Under the pieces are notes generated by a model. The model did not search any database and was not told the DNA's origin. It worked only from the letters and a program-made list of their open reading frames with translations. A program made the translations under genes and the position numbers. A stretch of 49,799 nucleotides of DNA from CAZFLM01 sp964519955. Lineage in GTDB: Bacteria; Armatimonadota; Chthonomonadetes; Chthonomonadales; CAJBBX01. Shown here piece after piece: positions 25,663 to 33,859 of the stretch. Position 1 is the first letter of the stretch. Every line of letters begins with the position of its first letter. The DNA lies in contig CAZFLM010000050.1 in the NCBI GenBank assembly GCA_964519955.1, positions 1 through 49,799 of the forward strand, read 5' to 3'.

Positions 25663-25994
25663 GCAGTAGCGAGTAGCGAGGAGCTAGTAGCGAGTAGAAC
25701 GGCGGGTCGGTGCCGATTGATGGGCGCTGCTTCTCGATTAAGGCGTACGTGAGCCCCGATCGAGAAGCGGCGCCCATCGCCTCGCGTGCCACCCCCGGTC
25801 CGCGCAGGCGGACCTCGTGCCGTTCGCAGGCGCGGCTTCAACCGCCGGCCCAACAGCAGCCGGCCCCGCGACCGCCGCCCCCCGACACGCGACACCCGTC
25901 ACCCGCCCCCGGACACCCAGCCCCAATCCCCAGGTCCCAAGTCCCAAATCCCCGCCCCCCGACACCCGACACCCGACATCCGACACCCGCCCCG
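25663..25994. repeat. Repeat-rich spacer: TAGCGAG heptamers, large hairpin, REP-like unit, CCCGACA heptamers
   Basis: Starting 5 bases after the HEAT gene stop: GTAGCGAG-type heptamers (25663-25697); a hairpin with 20-base arms (25719-25778); one copy of a 52-base REP-like unit (25798-25849) beginning GTCCGCGCAGGCGGAC; then GACACCC/CCCAAGT-type heptamer repeats to 25994. No gene is supported in these 330 bases. Confidence 0.75.
25719..25778. terminator. Large hairpin with 20-base arms, possible terminator of the HEAT-repeat gene
   Basis: GATGGGCGCTGCTTCTCGAT (25719-25738) pairs with ATCGAGAAGCGGCGCCCATC (25759-25778) with one G-U position and a 20-base loop. It lies about 60 bases after the HEAT gene stop. 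No U-tract follows. Confidence 0.5.
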
Positions 25995-26023
25995 TTGACA
26001 CCCAACCATGCGCCGTGTATACT
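25995..26023 (+). promoter_or_regulatory. Near-consensus promoter of the CobW-type gene
   Basis: TTGACA (25995-26000), 17 bases, TATACT (26018-26023). Predicted start near 26030, leader about 43 bases with AGGAGG before the ATG at 26073. Confidence 0.8.
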
Positions 26024-26072
26024 TGGCTATCTGCACCAACTATGCTGCTCGGCCCCAGGAGGATCGCTGCTC

Positions 26073-27221
26073 ATGTCCGAGTCCAGCCGCCCGCCCGTGC
26101 CGCCCCACGTCATCGAGGTCGACCATCCCGTTCGCGTCGCGCTCATCGGGGGCTTCCTCGGCGCGGGGAAGACCACCGCCATCGGCGCGCTCGCCGCCGA
26201 GCTGGCCCGCCGAGGCAAGCGCGTCGCCATCGTCACCAACGACCAGGCCGCCGGGCTCGTGGACACCGCGCTCGGCGAGCACCAGGGCGTGCCCGTGGCC
26301 GAGGTGGCCGGCGGGTGCTTCTGCTGCCGCTTCGACGATATGCTCGACGCCGTCCTCAAGGTTCTCGCCGACCAGCCCGACGTCGTGCTCTGCGAGCCGG
26401 TCGGGAGCTGCACCGACATGGCAGCCACCGTGCTGAACCCGCTGAAGGTCTACTACCCCCACGCGTTCAGCCTGGCCCCGTTCGCCGTGCTGGCCGACCC
26501 GCGGCGCGTGCGGGAGTGCGTGCTGGGCGAGGCGCGCACCCTCTTCGGCCCCGAGGTGGGCTACATCTACCGCAAGCAGCTCGACGAGGCCGACGCCATC
26601 GTGCTGACGAAGACCGACCGCATCGACGCGAGGGAGGCGGACCGGCTTGCAGGCGAGCTGGTCAGGCGCTACGTTCGGCCGGTGCTGCGGACGGCGGCCA
26701 TCCGCGGCGAGGGCATCGCCGAACTGGCGGACCTCGTCCTCTCCACGGAGCCGGCGGGCGGACACGTGCTGGGCGACGTGGACTACGACATGTACGCGAA
26801 GGGTGAGGCCGAGCTGGGCTGGCTGAACGCGACCGCGACACTCTCCGCGCCGGCCCCGTTCGATGCCCAACGGCTGGTTGCGACGCTGGTCGAGGGCATC
26901 TGCGTGGCGTGCGCCGAGGCCGGCGCGGACATCGCCCACTTGAAGGCGGCGGTCGACGGCGGCAAGCACTTCGCCCGCGCGCACGTGACCGCGCTCGACG
27001 AGCCGGTGGCCTGCCACCCGGACGCGCCGGTGCTCGTGCCCGCCGGGGAGCTGATCCTGAACGCGCGCATCGGCATGGCGCCCGAGGCGCTGGAGCAGGC
27101 CGCCCGGCAGGCGGTCGCGGCGTCCGCAGCCGGGAATGGCGTCGCCGTCCAGTTCGAGACGATCCGCTGCTTCCGGCCCGGCTACCCGGACCCGCCCTAC
27201 CTGCTGAGAGGCGCCCGATGA
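26073..27221 (+). CDS. CobW/HypB/UreG-family P-loop GTPase (putative metallochaperone)
   Basis: 382 residues; AGGAGG 10 bases before the ATG at 26073. The GTPase domain has the P-loop GGFLGAGKTT (26-35), the family metal-binding CxCC as GGCFCCRF (Cys82, 84, 85) and a guanine-recognition motif in VLTKTDRID (TKxD). COG0523-type proteins deliver zinc, cobalt or other metals to client enzymes. The C-terminal 150 residues (from about 230) do not read like the usual CobW C-terminal domain and include HLKAAVDGGKHFARAHVT. It starts the plus-strand run that leads to the radical SAM genes, but the 76-base gap after it leaves operon membership open. Confidence 0.87.
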   Translation: MSESSRPPVPPHVIEVDHPVRVALIGGFLGAGKTTAIGALAAELARRGKRVAIVTNDQAAGLVDTALGEHQGVPVAEVAGGCFCCRFDDMLDAVLKVLADQPDVVLCEPVGSCTDMAATVLNPLKVYYPHAFSLAPFAVLADPRRVRECVLGEARTLFGPEVGYIYRKQLDEADAIVLTKTDRIDAREADRLAGELVRRYVRPVLRTAAIRGEGIAELADLVLSTEPAGGHVLGDVDYDMYAKGEAELGWLNATATLSAPAPFDAQRLVATLVEGICVACAEAGADIAHLKAAVDGGKHFARAHVTALDEPVACHPDAPVLVPAGELILNARIGMAPEALEQAARQAVAASAAGNGVAVQFETIRCFRPGYPDPPYLLRGAR

Positions 27222-27297
27222 GCGCGAGCGCGCCCTGTTGCTTGATACATCGATCAGCCCGACGAATCGACGCCCGATCCCCACAGGAGAGAACCCG

Positions 27298-28005
27298 ATG
27301 ATGCACACGTGCCACGGAGCGCGCCGCCCTGCTGATCTGGGGTTCACGCTCATCGAGTTACTCGTTGTTATCGCGATTATCGCGATATTAGCCTCAATCC
27401 TATTCCCGGTGTTTGCGCGCGCAAGGGAGTCCGCGCGTCGCACAGGGTGCCTTGCCAACCTGGCGCAGCTTGGCAAAGCAACGCTGATGTACTGCCAGGA
27501 TTACGACGAGATGTTCCCGGCGGCTTGCTCGTACGCCGCGACGAGCGACCCCGGCAACCGCTGGGGACCATCCAGCGTGATGTGGCCCAACGCACCGTAC
27601 TTCTCGGAGGTCATCATGCCCTACGTGAAGAACGTCGGCGTGTTCCAGTGTCCAACGTACTACGCTGCCAACCGACAGGAGTGGGCCGACCTGGGAAACA
27701 CGAGCTACTGGTATGTGGCCGGTCACCCGGGCTATGTCGTCCCGGCCAACTCGTTCGCCGCAGGCGACTGGTACCGACGTCGCAACCTGGCTGGCGAGTC
27801 GCTCGCGAACTCCGATTCATCGGCATCCATGATAAGCGATAACTCGCCTGGCAACCATGAGGCCAAGGGCGGCGGGTTATGGTGGCGCGGAGTTGACAAG
27901 GCGGGCTTCCGCTATATGAACATCGTGCACGTGGGTGGACACGCGAAGGGACACCCCTTCACGGCTGACAGCTACGGCACGCTCTGGCTGCCGGCTCGCG
28001 ACTGA
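27298..28005 (+). CDS. Type IV pilin-like (pseudopilin) protein, Armatimonadota type
   Basis: 235 residues; ATGATG start with AGGAGA upstream. The prepilin signature is G-FTLIELLVVIAIIAILA with the cleavage Gly followed by Phe, and continues ASILFPVFARARESARRTGC, the form seen in great numbers in Armatimonadota. The body has a C-terminal H-x-G/D pattern near IVHVGGHAKGHPF, resembling DUF1559-type pseudopilins. Prepilin peptidase would cleave it. The N-terminal codons are much more AT-rich than those of neighbouring genes (runs such as TTATCGCGATTATCGCGATA), perhaps a sign of recombination among paralogues. It ends 32 bases before the symporter gene, so cotranscription with it is possible. Confidence 0.9.
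   Translation: MMHTCHGARRPADLGFTLIELLVVIAIIAILASILFPVFARARESARRTGCLANLAQLGKATLMYCQDYDEMFPAACSYAATSDPGNRWGPSSVMWPNAPYFSEVIMPYVKNVGVFQCPTYYAANRQEWADLGNTSYWYVAGHPGYVVPANSFAAGDWYRRRNLAGESLANSDSSASMISDNSPGNHEAKGGGLWWRGVDKAGFRYMNIVHVGGHAKGHPFTADSYGTLWLPARD
27893..27920 (+). promoter_or_regulatory. Possible internal promoter for the symporter-radical SAM operon
   Basis: TTGACA (27893-27898), 16 bases, TATGAA (27915-27920), within the 3' end of the pseudopilin gene and about 115 bases before the symporter ATG. The -35 box is perfect, the -10 box weak. It lies in coding sequence, so it may be chance. Confidence 0.3.
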
Positions 28006-28037
28006 CAGGCTGCTGATCCAAGGAAACCAGCGACCCC

Positions 28038-29495
28038 ATGCACCACCTCTCCGCCGTCGGGATGTCCCTAGTGCTCGTCTTGTGGGGCGCTGCTTTGTTC
28101 GCGCTTGCATGGGTGTTCGCACGCCGCCGGGGCAGTGCCGAGGGGTTCACCGTCGCCGGCAGGCAGGTCGGACTGGGCTTCGGCGCCGCCAGTCTGTTGG
28201 CAAGCTGGATATGGGCGTCATCGATCACCGCGCCTGCGCAGGCCGGCTATCAGTTCGGCGTCGCCGGCCCGCTGTACTACTCCCTCGGCGGCGCCCTGAT
28301 GCTGGTCATCTTCGCGCCGTTCGTGCGCCGCGTACGCGAACTGACACCGAACGGGCACACGATCCCGGAGTACGCGGGCGCCCGGCTGGGTGTCGGCGCC
28401 CGCCGCGTCACGGTGGCGATCGCGCTGTTCTATGCCGTCTTCGCGCTCTACATCAACCTCAACGCCATCGGCTACCTGGTCAGCAGCTTCTCGACGCTCC
28501 CTTACGCGGCGGGAGTGTTCATCACCGCCGCCGCAGTCCTGGCGTACTCACTGGTCGGAGGGCTGCGCTCGTCCATCCTCACCGACAGTGTGCAGTGGGT
28601 TGCGATCACGATCGCGGGAGTGGCGCTAGCGCCGATCGTGCTGATGCGGTATGGCGGCCCGGCGCACCTGGCGCAGGCGCTCCCCGCGCTTGGCGACAAG
28701 GGAAGCCTGCTCTCCATGAACGCGTTCCTGCGGATGGGGCTTCCGTGGTGCATCATGGGGTTCTTCAGCGGGTTCTCGCATCAGAGCCTCTGGCAGCGGG
28801 CCTGGGCGATCCGGCCGAACTGCCTCAAGCGAGCATACCTGCTGGCGGGGATCGGTTGGTTCCCCTACTCCTTGGCGTTCGGCGCCCTCGGGTTCATCGC
28901 ACTGGCGGCGGGCATCGCATCGCCAGTGGGCAACGGAAGCGACATCGCCCCAGTCGTCGCCGCGCGGTATCTTACGTCGGGGGAGTCGCTCTTGTTCGTG
29001 ATTCTCATCGTCGCCGCGGCATGCTCCACCTGCGACAGCGCTCTCTGCGGTTTCTCCGCCATCTCGATGGCCGATGTGGCGCCGAGGTCACTGCGGAATG
29101 ACGCCGCGCACGGTGCGGCCCTGTTGTCGTGGGGCCGATGGTCGATGGTGTTTGCGATGACGCTCGGGGCTACCCTGGCGCTGCGCAAGGTGTCTCTGCT
29201 GCAACTCATCTTCGCCCTCGGGTCGCTGAAGTGCGGGCTCGTGGTGCCGCTCTTGGCCAGTATGTACTGGGACCGCGTCGAGGGCAAGGGATTCTGCTCC
29301 GGCGTTGTGGGCGGCGGCATCGTCGGCATCGGGTCGTCGCTGGCGCTCGAATCGGTCACCCCGTACTACAGCCTCCTCAGCCTGCTGCTGGGCGTAGGCA
29401 CGAGCGCGGCTTTGTGCTTCGGGTTCGCGCTGCGACAGCGGCGCCGGTTCGAGTTTGGGTCGCTGACGACTTCCGTCCGGAGGTTCGGAACATGA
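28038..29495 (+). CDS. Sodium:solute symporter family transporter
   Basis: 485 residues with about 13 membrane segments, the LeuT-fold sodium:solute symporter (SSS) family. Family traits: DxFxxAGR-like EGFTVAGRQVGLGFGAASLL, ASWIWASSITAPAQAGYQFG, the core GHTIPEYAGARLG, and the Na+ region AACSTCDSALCGFSAISMAD. The SASWIWASS and CSTCDSAL variants are seen in the urea/vitamin branch, but the substrate cannot be assigned. The stop codon overlaps the ATG of the next small gene (ATGA), so at least three genes are coupled. The radical SAM genes downstream suggest that the imported compound is their substrate or a precursor. Confidence 0.9.
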   Translation: MHHLSAVGMSLVLVLWGAALFALAWVFARRRGSAEGFTVAGRQVGLGFGAASLLASWIWASSITAPAQAGYQFGVAGPLYYSLGGALMLVIFAPFVRRVRELTPNGHTIPEYAGARLGVGARRVTVAIALFYAVFALYINLNAIGYLVSSFSTLPYAAGVFITAAAVLAYSLVGGLRSSILTDSVQWVAITIAGVALAPIVLMRYGGPAHLAQALPALGDKGSLLSMNAFLRMGLPWCIMGFFSGFSHQSLWQRAWAIRPNCLKRAYLLAGIGWFPYSLAFGALGFIALAAGIASPVGNGSDIAPVVAARYLTSGESLLFVILIVAAACSTCDSALCGFSAISMADVAPRSLRNDAAHGAALLSWGRWSMVFAMTLGATLALRKVSLLQLIFALGSLKCGLVVPLLASMYWDRVEGKGFCSGVVGGGIVGIGSSLALESVTPYYSLLSLLLGVGTSAALCFGFALRQRRRFEFGSLTTSVRRFGT

Positions 29496-29665
29496 GCGCG
29501 ACTCTGGTGGCCGCCTACTGCTATGCGGGGCCGGCGGGTATCGTACTGGTGGCGATCGCCATGGGTTGGGCGCTGACACTCGAAGTGCGCGATGTCATCG
29601 CCGCCGGCCGCGGGCTGTTCGCCGAAGATGCTGGACACGCCGACGAGGAGGTACTGGACCGATGA
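29492..29665 (+). CDS. 57-residue membrane protein, likely small subunit of the symporter
   Basis: 57 residues starting MSATLVAAYCYAGPAGIVLV with one clear membrane helix (AGIVLVAIAMGWALTL) and an acidic cytoplasmic tail (EDAGHADEEVLD). Its ATG overlaps the symporter stop, and its own stop overlaps the next ATG, both as ATGA, so it is very probably translated. Several transporters have such small accessory subunits (for example YhdT with PanF). I do not recognise a named family. Confidence 0.7.
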   Translation: MSATLVAAYCYAGPAGIVLVAIAMGWALTLEVRDVIAAGRGLFAEDAGHADEEVLDR

Positions 29666-30687
29666 ACAGGCTTAAGATCGATGAGCAGGTAGAAGACATC
29701 GTTGCCCGTGCCGCCGACGGCTCCGGGATCACGCGCGAGGAGGCCTTGCTCCTGGCGGACAAGGTCGCCGTCAACTCGCTTGAGTTGGCGCTCCTCTGCG
29801 GGGCCGCCGACCGCCTCACGCGCGAACGGGCCTCGAACATGGGCGAGGTGTTCTCGCAGGTGGGCGTGAACTTCCAGCACTGCCCGCTAGAGTGCGGCTT
29901 CTGCGTCTTCGGCGCCGCCCAGGGCCAGGCCGAGATGCCCGCCGATGAGGTCGTCGCGCGCGCGGCCAAGTTCGCGGAGGACGGCGCGAACGCCGTTGGC
30001 CTGATGGTCACGGCGGACTACCCGTTCGAGCGGTACCTCGATCTCGGACGCAAGACCCGGGCGGCGCTTCCGCCGCGCTGGCCGCTCGTGGCCAATGTGG
30101 GCGACTTCGGCCCTGAACAGGCCAAGGAACTCCTCGAGGCGGGCTTCACCGCTGTCTACCACGTGATCCGCCTTCGCGAGGGCGAGGACACGCCTATCCC
30201 CGTCGAGCAGCGCCGCAGAAGCCTGAAGGCCGCGCGCGCCGTTGGCCTCGACGTAACGTACTGCCTCGAGCCCATCGGTCCCGAGCATACGCCGGACGAA
30301 CTGGCCGACGGCATCTTCCGCGGCGCGGAGTTCACCCCGACGTCCATGGCCACGATGCGCCGCGTCGCCGTGCCCGGGACCCGCCTCGCCGAGCGCGGCC
30401 AGATAACCGAGGTTGAACAGGCGAAGTGGCAGGCCATCACGACGCTCATCGCATGGTCGTGGCCGAACCTGATGATGGTCAGCGCGCACGAACCGTCGGT
30501 CCTGTTCCTCCGATCGGGCGCCAATCGGGCAACCGCGGAGACCGGCGTGAACCCCCGCGACACGGAACTCGACACCTCTCGACACCGCGGGCGCACCGTG
30601 GCCGACTGCCACCGCATGGTCGCCGATGCCGGGTTCTCCATCCGCCGTGGGCCGTCGCCGGCGTTGCAGGGACCTTACCGCGTCTGA
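29662..30687 (+). CDS. BioB/HydE-like radical SAM enzyme, paralogue 1
   Basis: 341 residues. The radical SAM cluster motif is CPLECGFC (Cys74, 78, 81; CX3CX2C as in BioB, HydE and PylB). Later motifs resemble BioB in order: VANVGDFGPEQAKELLEAGF, a YHVIRLREGEDT segment where BioB has YYNHNLDT, TYCLEPIGPEHT where BioB has CSGGIVGLGE, and the C-terminal GANRATAETGVNPRD. The position of BioB Cys128 is occupied by Asn/Val and the Arg260 position is not Arg, so the sulphur-donating [2Fe-2S] site of biotin synthase seems absent; the Cys188 position is Cys. It is more like the HydE/PylB type of radical enzyme. ATGA overlap with the small gene before it; 50 bases before the second paralogue. Confidence 0.85.
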   Translation: MNRLKIDEQVEDIVARAADGSGITREEALLLADKVAVNSLELALLCGAADRLTRERASNMGEVFSQVGVNFQHCPLECGFCVFGAAQGQAEMPADEVVARAAKFAEDGANAVGLMVTADYPFERYLDLGRKTRAALPPRWPLVANVGDFGPEQAKELLEAGFTAVYHVIRLREGEDTPIPVEQRRRSLKAARAVGLDVTYCLEPIGPEHTPDELADGIFRGAEFTPTSMATMRRVAVPGTRLAERGQITEVEQAKWQAITTLIAWSWPNLMMVSAHEPSVLFLRSGANRATAETGVNPRDTELDTSRHRGRTVADCHRMVADAGFSIRRGPSPALQGPYRV

Positions 30688-30737
30688 ACGATCGCTCCAC
30701 GTGCGACCAAACCCGACCCCGGAAGGCGAAGCGAACG

Positions 30738-31784
30738 ATGAAGCTGGAAGGCCAGTTCGAGCAGATCATAGACAGGGCGCTGGCTGGGGGGGTCGGCGGA
30801 CGTGAGGACTCCGCTTACCTGCTTAGCCTCGACCCAGAGTCGCTGGAAGCCGCTATCCTGATGTCGGTCGCGGACCGCGTCGCGCGGCGGCGCAACGGCA
30901 ACTCCGGCATGCTGCTGGGGCAGATCGGAATCGACGTGAGCCCCTGCCCGGGCAACTGCGGGTTCTGCGCGTTCGGCCAGGACCACACCTCGTTCGCAGC
31001 GAAGCGCATGACCATGTCCGAGGTTGCGGACCACGCTCACGCGCTCACGCACGAAGGCGACGTCTTCGGCCTGTTCCTGATGACGATGCACTTGTTCGAC
31101 GTGGACTACGTCATCGAGGCAGTAGAAACCGCCCGCGGGTCCACACCGCCGGACACGCAAATATGGGTCAACGTGGGCGACATGGACGTCCACACGGCGC
31201 GCCGGTTGCGCGGAGCCGGAGTCAGCGGCGCCTACCACGTGTGCAGGCTGCGGGAGGGCATGGACACCAACCTGCCGCCGGAACAGCGACTGGCGACGTT
31301 CGCGGCGATCAAGGAGGCCGGGCTCCACCTCTACTCGTGCTGCGAGCCGATCGGTCCCGAGCACACTGCCGAGGAACTGGTGGAGCAGCTCTCCGTTGGC
31401 GTCGAGCAAGGGCTGTTCCAGCATGCGGCCATGCGTAGGGTCTACGTGCCGGGCTCGCGCCTCGCCTACCGCGGGCAGATCACGGAGCGGCGACTGGCAC
31501 AGATCGTAGCGGTTATCACGCTGGCCGCGTCACCCGACACGTTCGGCGTGTCCGTACACGAGCCGAACCTGCTCGGACTGGCAGCCGGAGCGAACGTCAT
31601 TACCGCCGAGTCCGGCGTCAACCCGCGGGACGCCGCGAAGGAGACATCGGAACACCGGGGAATGAGCATCGGCGCCTGCAGGCGGATGCTCTACGAGGCG
31701 GGGTTCACCAGCATGATCCGCGGCGACGGAACGCGCGTGCCGCTGACCATCGAGTACCTGGAACAGACGGACTCGCTCCCGTAG
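30738..31784 (+). CDS. BioB/HydE-like radical SAM enzyme, paralogue 2
   Basis: 348 residues; clear paralogue of the preceding gene. Cluster motif CPGNCGFC (Cys70, 74, 77). Shared landmarks: VNVGDMDVHTARRLRGAG, YHVCRLREGMDT, CCEPIGPEHTAEELVEQL, VPGSRLAYRGQIT, and GANVITAESGVNPRD. Two extra Cys residues, in YHVCRL and SCCEP, are absent from paralogue 1 and might bind a second cluster. As in paralogue 1 the Cys128 position of biotin synthase is not Cys. Side by side, the two proteins may act in sequence or as a heterodimer. GGAAGG about 10 bases upstream could serve as ribosome site. Confidence 0.85.
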   Translation: MKLEGQFEQIIDRALAGGVGGREDSAYLLSLDPESLEAAILMSVADRVARRRNGNSGMLLGQIGIDVSPCPGNCGFCAFGQDHTSFAAKRMTMSEVADHAHALTHEGDVFGLFLMTMHLFDVDYVIEAVETARGSTPPDTQIWVNVGDMDVHTARRLRGAGVSGAYHVCRLREGMDTNLPPEQRLATFAAIKEAGLHLYSCCEPIGPEHTAEELVEQLSVGVEQGLFQHAAMRRVYVPGSRLAYRGQITERRLAQIVAVITLAASPDTFGVSVHEPNLLGLAAGANVITAESGVNPRDAAKETSEHRGMSIGACRRMLYEAGFTSMIRGDGTRVPLTIEYLEQTDSLP

Positions 31785-31868
31785 CCGTTGTTCGCCTCGC
31801 TCTCTCGCCCGGCCAGTGCTCTCGTCAACTGACGAAACCCCTGCCCGGCCCCCTTACGTCGTACTGGC

Positions 31869-32357
31869 ATGAGCGTACCGGGGTCGGGCGCGCAGAGCGA
31901 ACTGGGCAAGGCGGCGGACCGCTGCGAGGAGGCGCGGAAGCGCGCCGAGGCGCTCGGGCTCACGGTCGTCACGGCGCTCATCGGCCTGGTACTCCTGGTC
32001 CCGGCCCTATGGTTCTACCGTCACGACCTCGCGCTCGAAGCCCATTCCGGCCATGCCCTGGCAGCCGTGACGCAGGTGCATGAGTACCCAGGCAAGACCA
32101 TCGTGACGGTCCGCCTCGAGTACGAGTTCAGCGTGGGCGGAAAGGCATACACGGGAGCAGGCCAGGTCAGCCGTTACGGGACAGGCGAGAGCCGGGCGGG
32201 CGACAGGGTGGCCGTGCAGTACGACGTCGCCGATCCGTCCGCCAACCGGCTCCAGGACCCCACTGAGAAGTGGGTCCACGCTGGCTGGTGCTACGCAGCC
32301 GGCGCCGTCGTCCTGCTGTCGCCCCTGGCCTACCTGCTCCGGAACCGGCTGAGTTAG
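31869..32357 (+). CDS. DUF3592 domain membrane protein
   Basis: 162 residues with two membrane helices, LTVVTALIGLVLLVPALWFY and AGAVVLLSPLAYLLRN, around a beta-rich domain: VRLEYEFSVGGKAYTGAGQV and AGDRVAVQYDVADPSANRL. This is the DUF3592 pattern (a strand with YxFxVxGxxYxG, then V.YdP.dP). Function unknown. A second DUF3592 protein follows 35 bases later. Confidence 0.85.
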   Translation: MSVPGSGAQSELGKAADRCEEARKRAEALGLTVVTALIGLVLLVPALWFYRHDLALEAHSGHALAAVTQVHEYPGKTIVTVRLEYEFSVGGKAYTGAGQVSRYGTGESRAGDRVAVQYDVADPSANRLQDPTEKWVHAGWCYAAGAVVLLSPLAYLLRNRLS

Positions 32358-32392
32358 CGAAACCGGCGGCCGCCGCCCTCGTCTGTCGGGGT

Positions 32393-32869
32393 ATGGAAGC
32401 ATGGGTCGACCCAGCGGCGGTGCGAGCGTACCGGCGGAAGCGGTGGTGGAGCCGGTTGGGCGCGGGCGCCACCCTCCCCCTGGCGATAGCAGCGGGGCTG
32501 CACTGCATCGTGAGTGGCTGGCTCGGATTCGCCCGGGAGTCCGAACTCGACAAGAACAGAGCGCACTGCGCCGCCCGCGTCACTGCTGTCAGGGCGATGA
32601 CCGTGCCACGATCGCCGTTCGCCGACGTCGACTACACCTTCCGCGCCGGCGGCGTCGAGTACCACGGTACGAGCCGCATCAGCCTCCTATCGGCCAACCC
32701 GCCAGCCGCGGGAAAGCTGATCGCCATCGTGTACGAGCGCAGAGACCCCGCACACAGCCGCGTGGACGGCTCGCTTGGCCCATCCCTTAGCGCCGCACGA
32801 CTGGCGGGCGGAGTGCTCCTACTCCTCGGTGTCCCATTCGCCTACTGGCTCTCCCGCCGCCTCTGGTGA
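32393..32869 (+). CDS. Second DUF3592-like membrane protein
   Basis: 158 residues from the ATG at 32393; the open frame extends upstream but overlaps the preceding gene. Two membrane helices (GAGATLPLAIAAGLHCIVSG and AGGVLLLLGVPFAYWLS) flank VDYTFRAGGVEYHGTSRI and LIAIVYERRDPAHSR, the DUF3592 pattern. It diverges from its neighbour in the N-terminal part and begins with a basic helix (RAYRRKRWWSRL). A tandem duplication is likely. Confidence 0.75.
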   Translation: MEAWVDPAAVRAYRRKRWWSRLGAGATLPLAIAAGLHCIVSGWLGFARESELDKNRAHCAARVTAVRAMTVPRSPFADVDYTFRAGGVEYHGTSRISLLSANPPAAGKLIAIVYERRDPAHSRVDGSLGPSLSAARLAGGVLLLLGVPFAYWLSRRLW

Positions 32870-32958
32870 CGACCTTCGGATCGCCGCAAGGAGCCGCACG
32901 CCCCTCCGTCGAACAGACTCCCATCCGCCACCCCAAGCCGCCCGTCCAGGAGCGCCCG

Positions 32959-33774
32959 ATGAGACCCGAATCGCAGCCGACGGTCACCCGTTTCGACAAC
33001 ATCGCGCACTACTACGATACCGCCCGCCCCACCCCGCCGCCCGTCATCGTCGATCTGCTCACCACGATGGCAGGGGTCACGAAGCCGCGCCTCGTGGTGG
33101 ACCTCGGCAGCGGCACGGGGCTCTCCACCGTCATCTGGGCCGACCGCGCGTTCCAGGCCATCGGCGTCGAGCCCAACAAGGGCATGCGGACCCAGGCGGA
33201 GCGCCGCGCCCAGGCCACCGATGGAGGCGACATCATCACGTTCTGCCCCGGGCTGGCCGCCGAAACCGGACTCCCCGCCGAGAGCGCCGACGTGGTCACC
33301 TGCTCCCAGTCGCTCCACTGGATGGAGCCGCAGTCGACCTTCGCCGAGGTGGACCGCATCCTGCGCCCGGGCGGCGTCTTCGCGGCCATCGACTGCGACT
33401 GGCCGCCCACCATCTCGCCGGAGATCGATCCCGCCTACTCGGAGTTCATGGACCGGTCCTCGCGCATCGAGCAGGAGCTGGGCATTACAGAGCAAGTGAA
33501 GCGCTGGCCCAAGGCCGAGCACCTGCGGCGTATGCGCGAGTGCGGGCGCTTCCGGTTCTGCAAGGAGGTGCTGGTCCACGGCATCGAGGCCGGCGACGCG
33601 GAACGGCTCGTCGCCCTGGCGCGCAGCTTCGGCAGCGTCGCCATGATCCTCAAGCGGGGCGTCAGCGAGGAGGATCTGGGCGTCCCCGCCCTCGCCACCC
33701 TGGCCAGCCGCGTCATGGGCACGCACGAGATGCCGTGGGTGTTCAGCTATCGCGTGAGGGTGGGGCTGAAGTAG
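32959..33774 (+). CDS. Class I SAM-dependent methyltransferase
   Basis: 271 residues from the ATG at 32959 with AGGAG 7 bases before it. The SAM-binding motif I is VVDLGSGTGLSTVIW, motif II AIGVEPNKGM, then ADVVTCSQSLHWMEPQS and RILRPGGVFAAIDCDWPP. This is the Methyltransf_11 type, with the SLHWM signature shared with SAM-dependent methyltransferases such as Tam and BioC; substrate unknown. Last gene of the plus-strand run; followed by a 14-bp hairpin. Confidence 0.9.
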   Translation: MRPESQPTVTRFDNIAHYYDTARPTPPPVIVDLLTTMAGVTKPRLVVDLGSGTGLSTVIWADRAFQAIGVEPNKGMRTQAERRAQATDGGDIITFCPGLAAETGLPAESADVVTCSQSLHWMEPQSTFAEVDRILRPGGVFAAIDCDWPPTISPEIDPAYSEFMDRSSRIEQELGITEQVKRWPKAEHLRRMRECGRFRFCKEVLVHGIEAGDAERLVALARSFGSVAMILKRGVSEEDLGVPALATLASRVMGTHEMPWVFSYRVRVGLK

Positions 33775-33811
33775 CGAGAAGCCAGAGGGCAGTAGCCAGA
33801 AGCCAAGACGT

Positions 33812-33850
33812 CAGGACGCCCTGGCCGAAAGGGGTAGCCAGGGCGTCCTG
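33812..33850 (+). terminator. Perfect 14-bp hairpin after the methyltransferase gene
   Basis: CAGGACGCCCTGGC (33812-33825) pairs with GCCAGGGCGTCCTG (33837-33850). CTTGT follows, a weak U-poor tail. Just before it AGTAGCCAGAAGCC-type repeats fill 33783-33806. Confidence 0.65.
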
Positions 33851-33859
33851 CTTGTGCGG

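Noticed and set aside
23372..25792. Open frame of 806 codons antisense to the HEAT-repeat gene
   Set aside because: Shadow of an Ala-rich gene; no family pattern.
28038..31784. Biotin salvage operon (biotin transporter plus biotin synthase)
   Set aside because: The enzymes lack the BioB Cys128 and Arg260 equivalents, and biotin import by this symporter cannot be shown.
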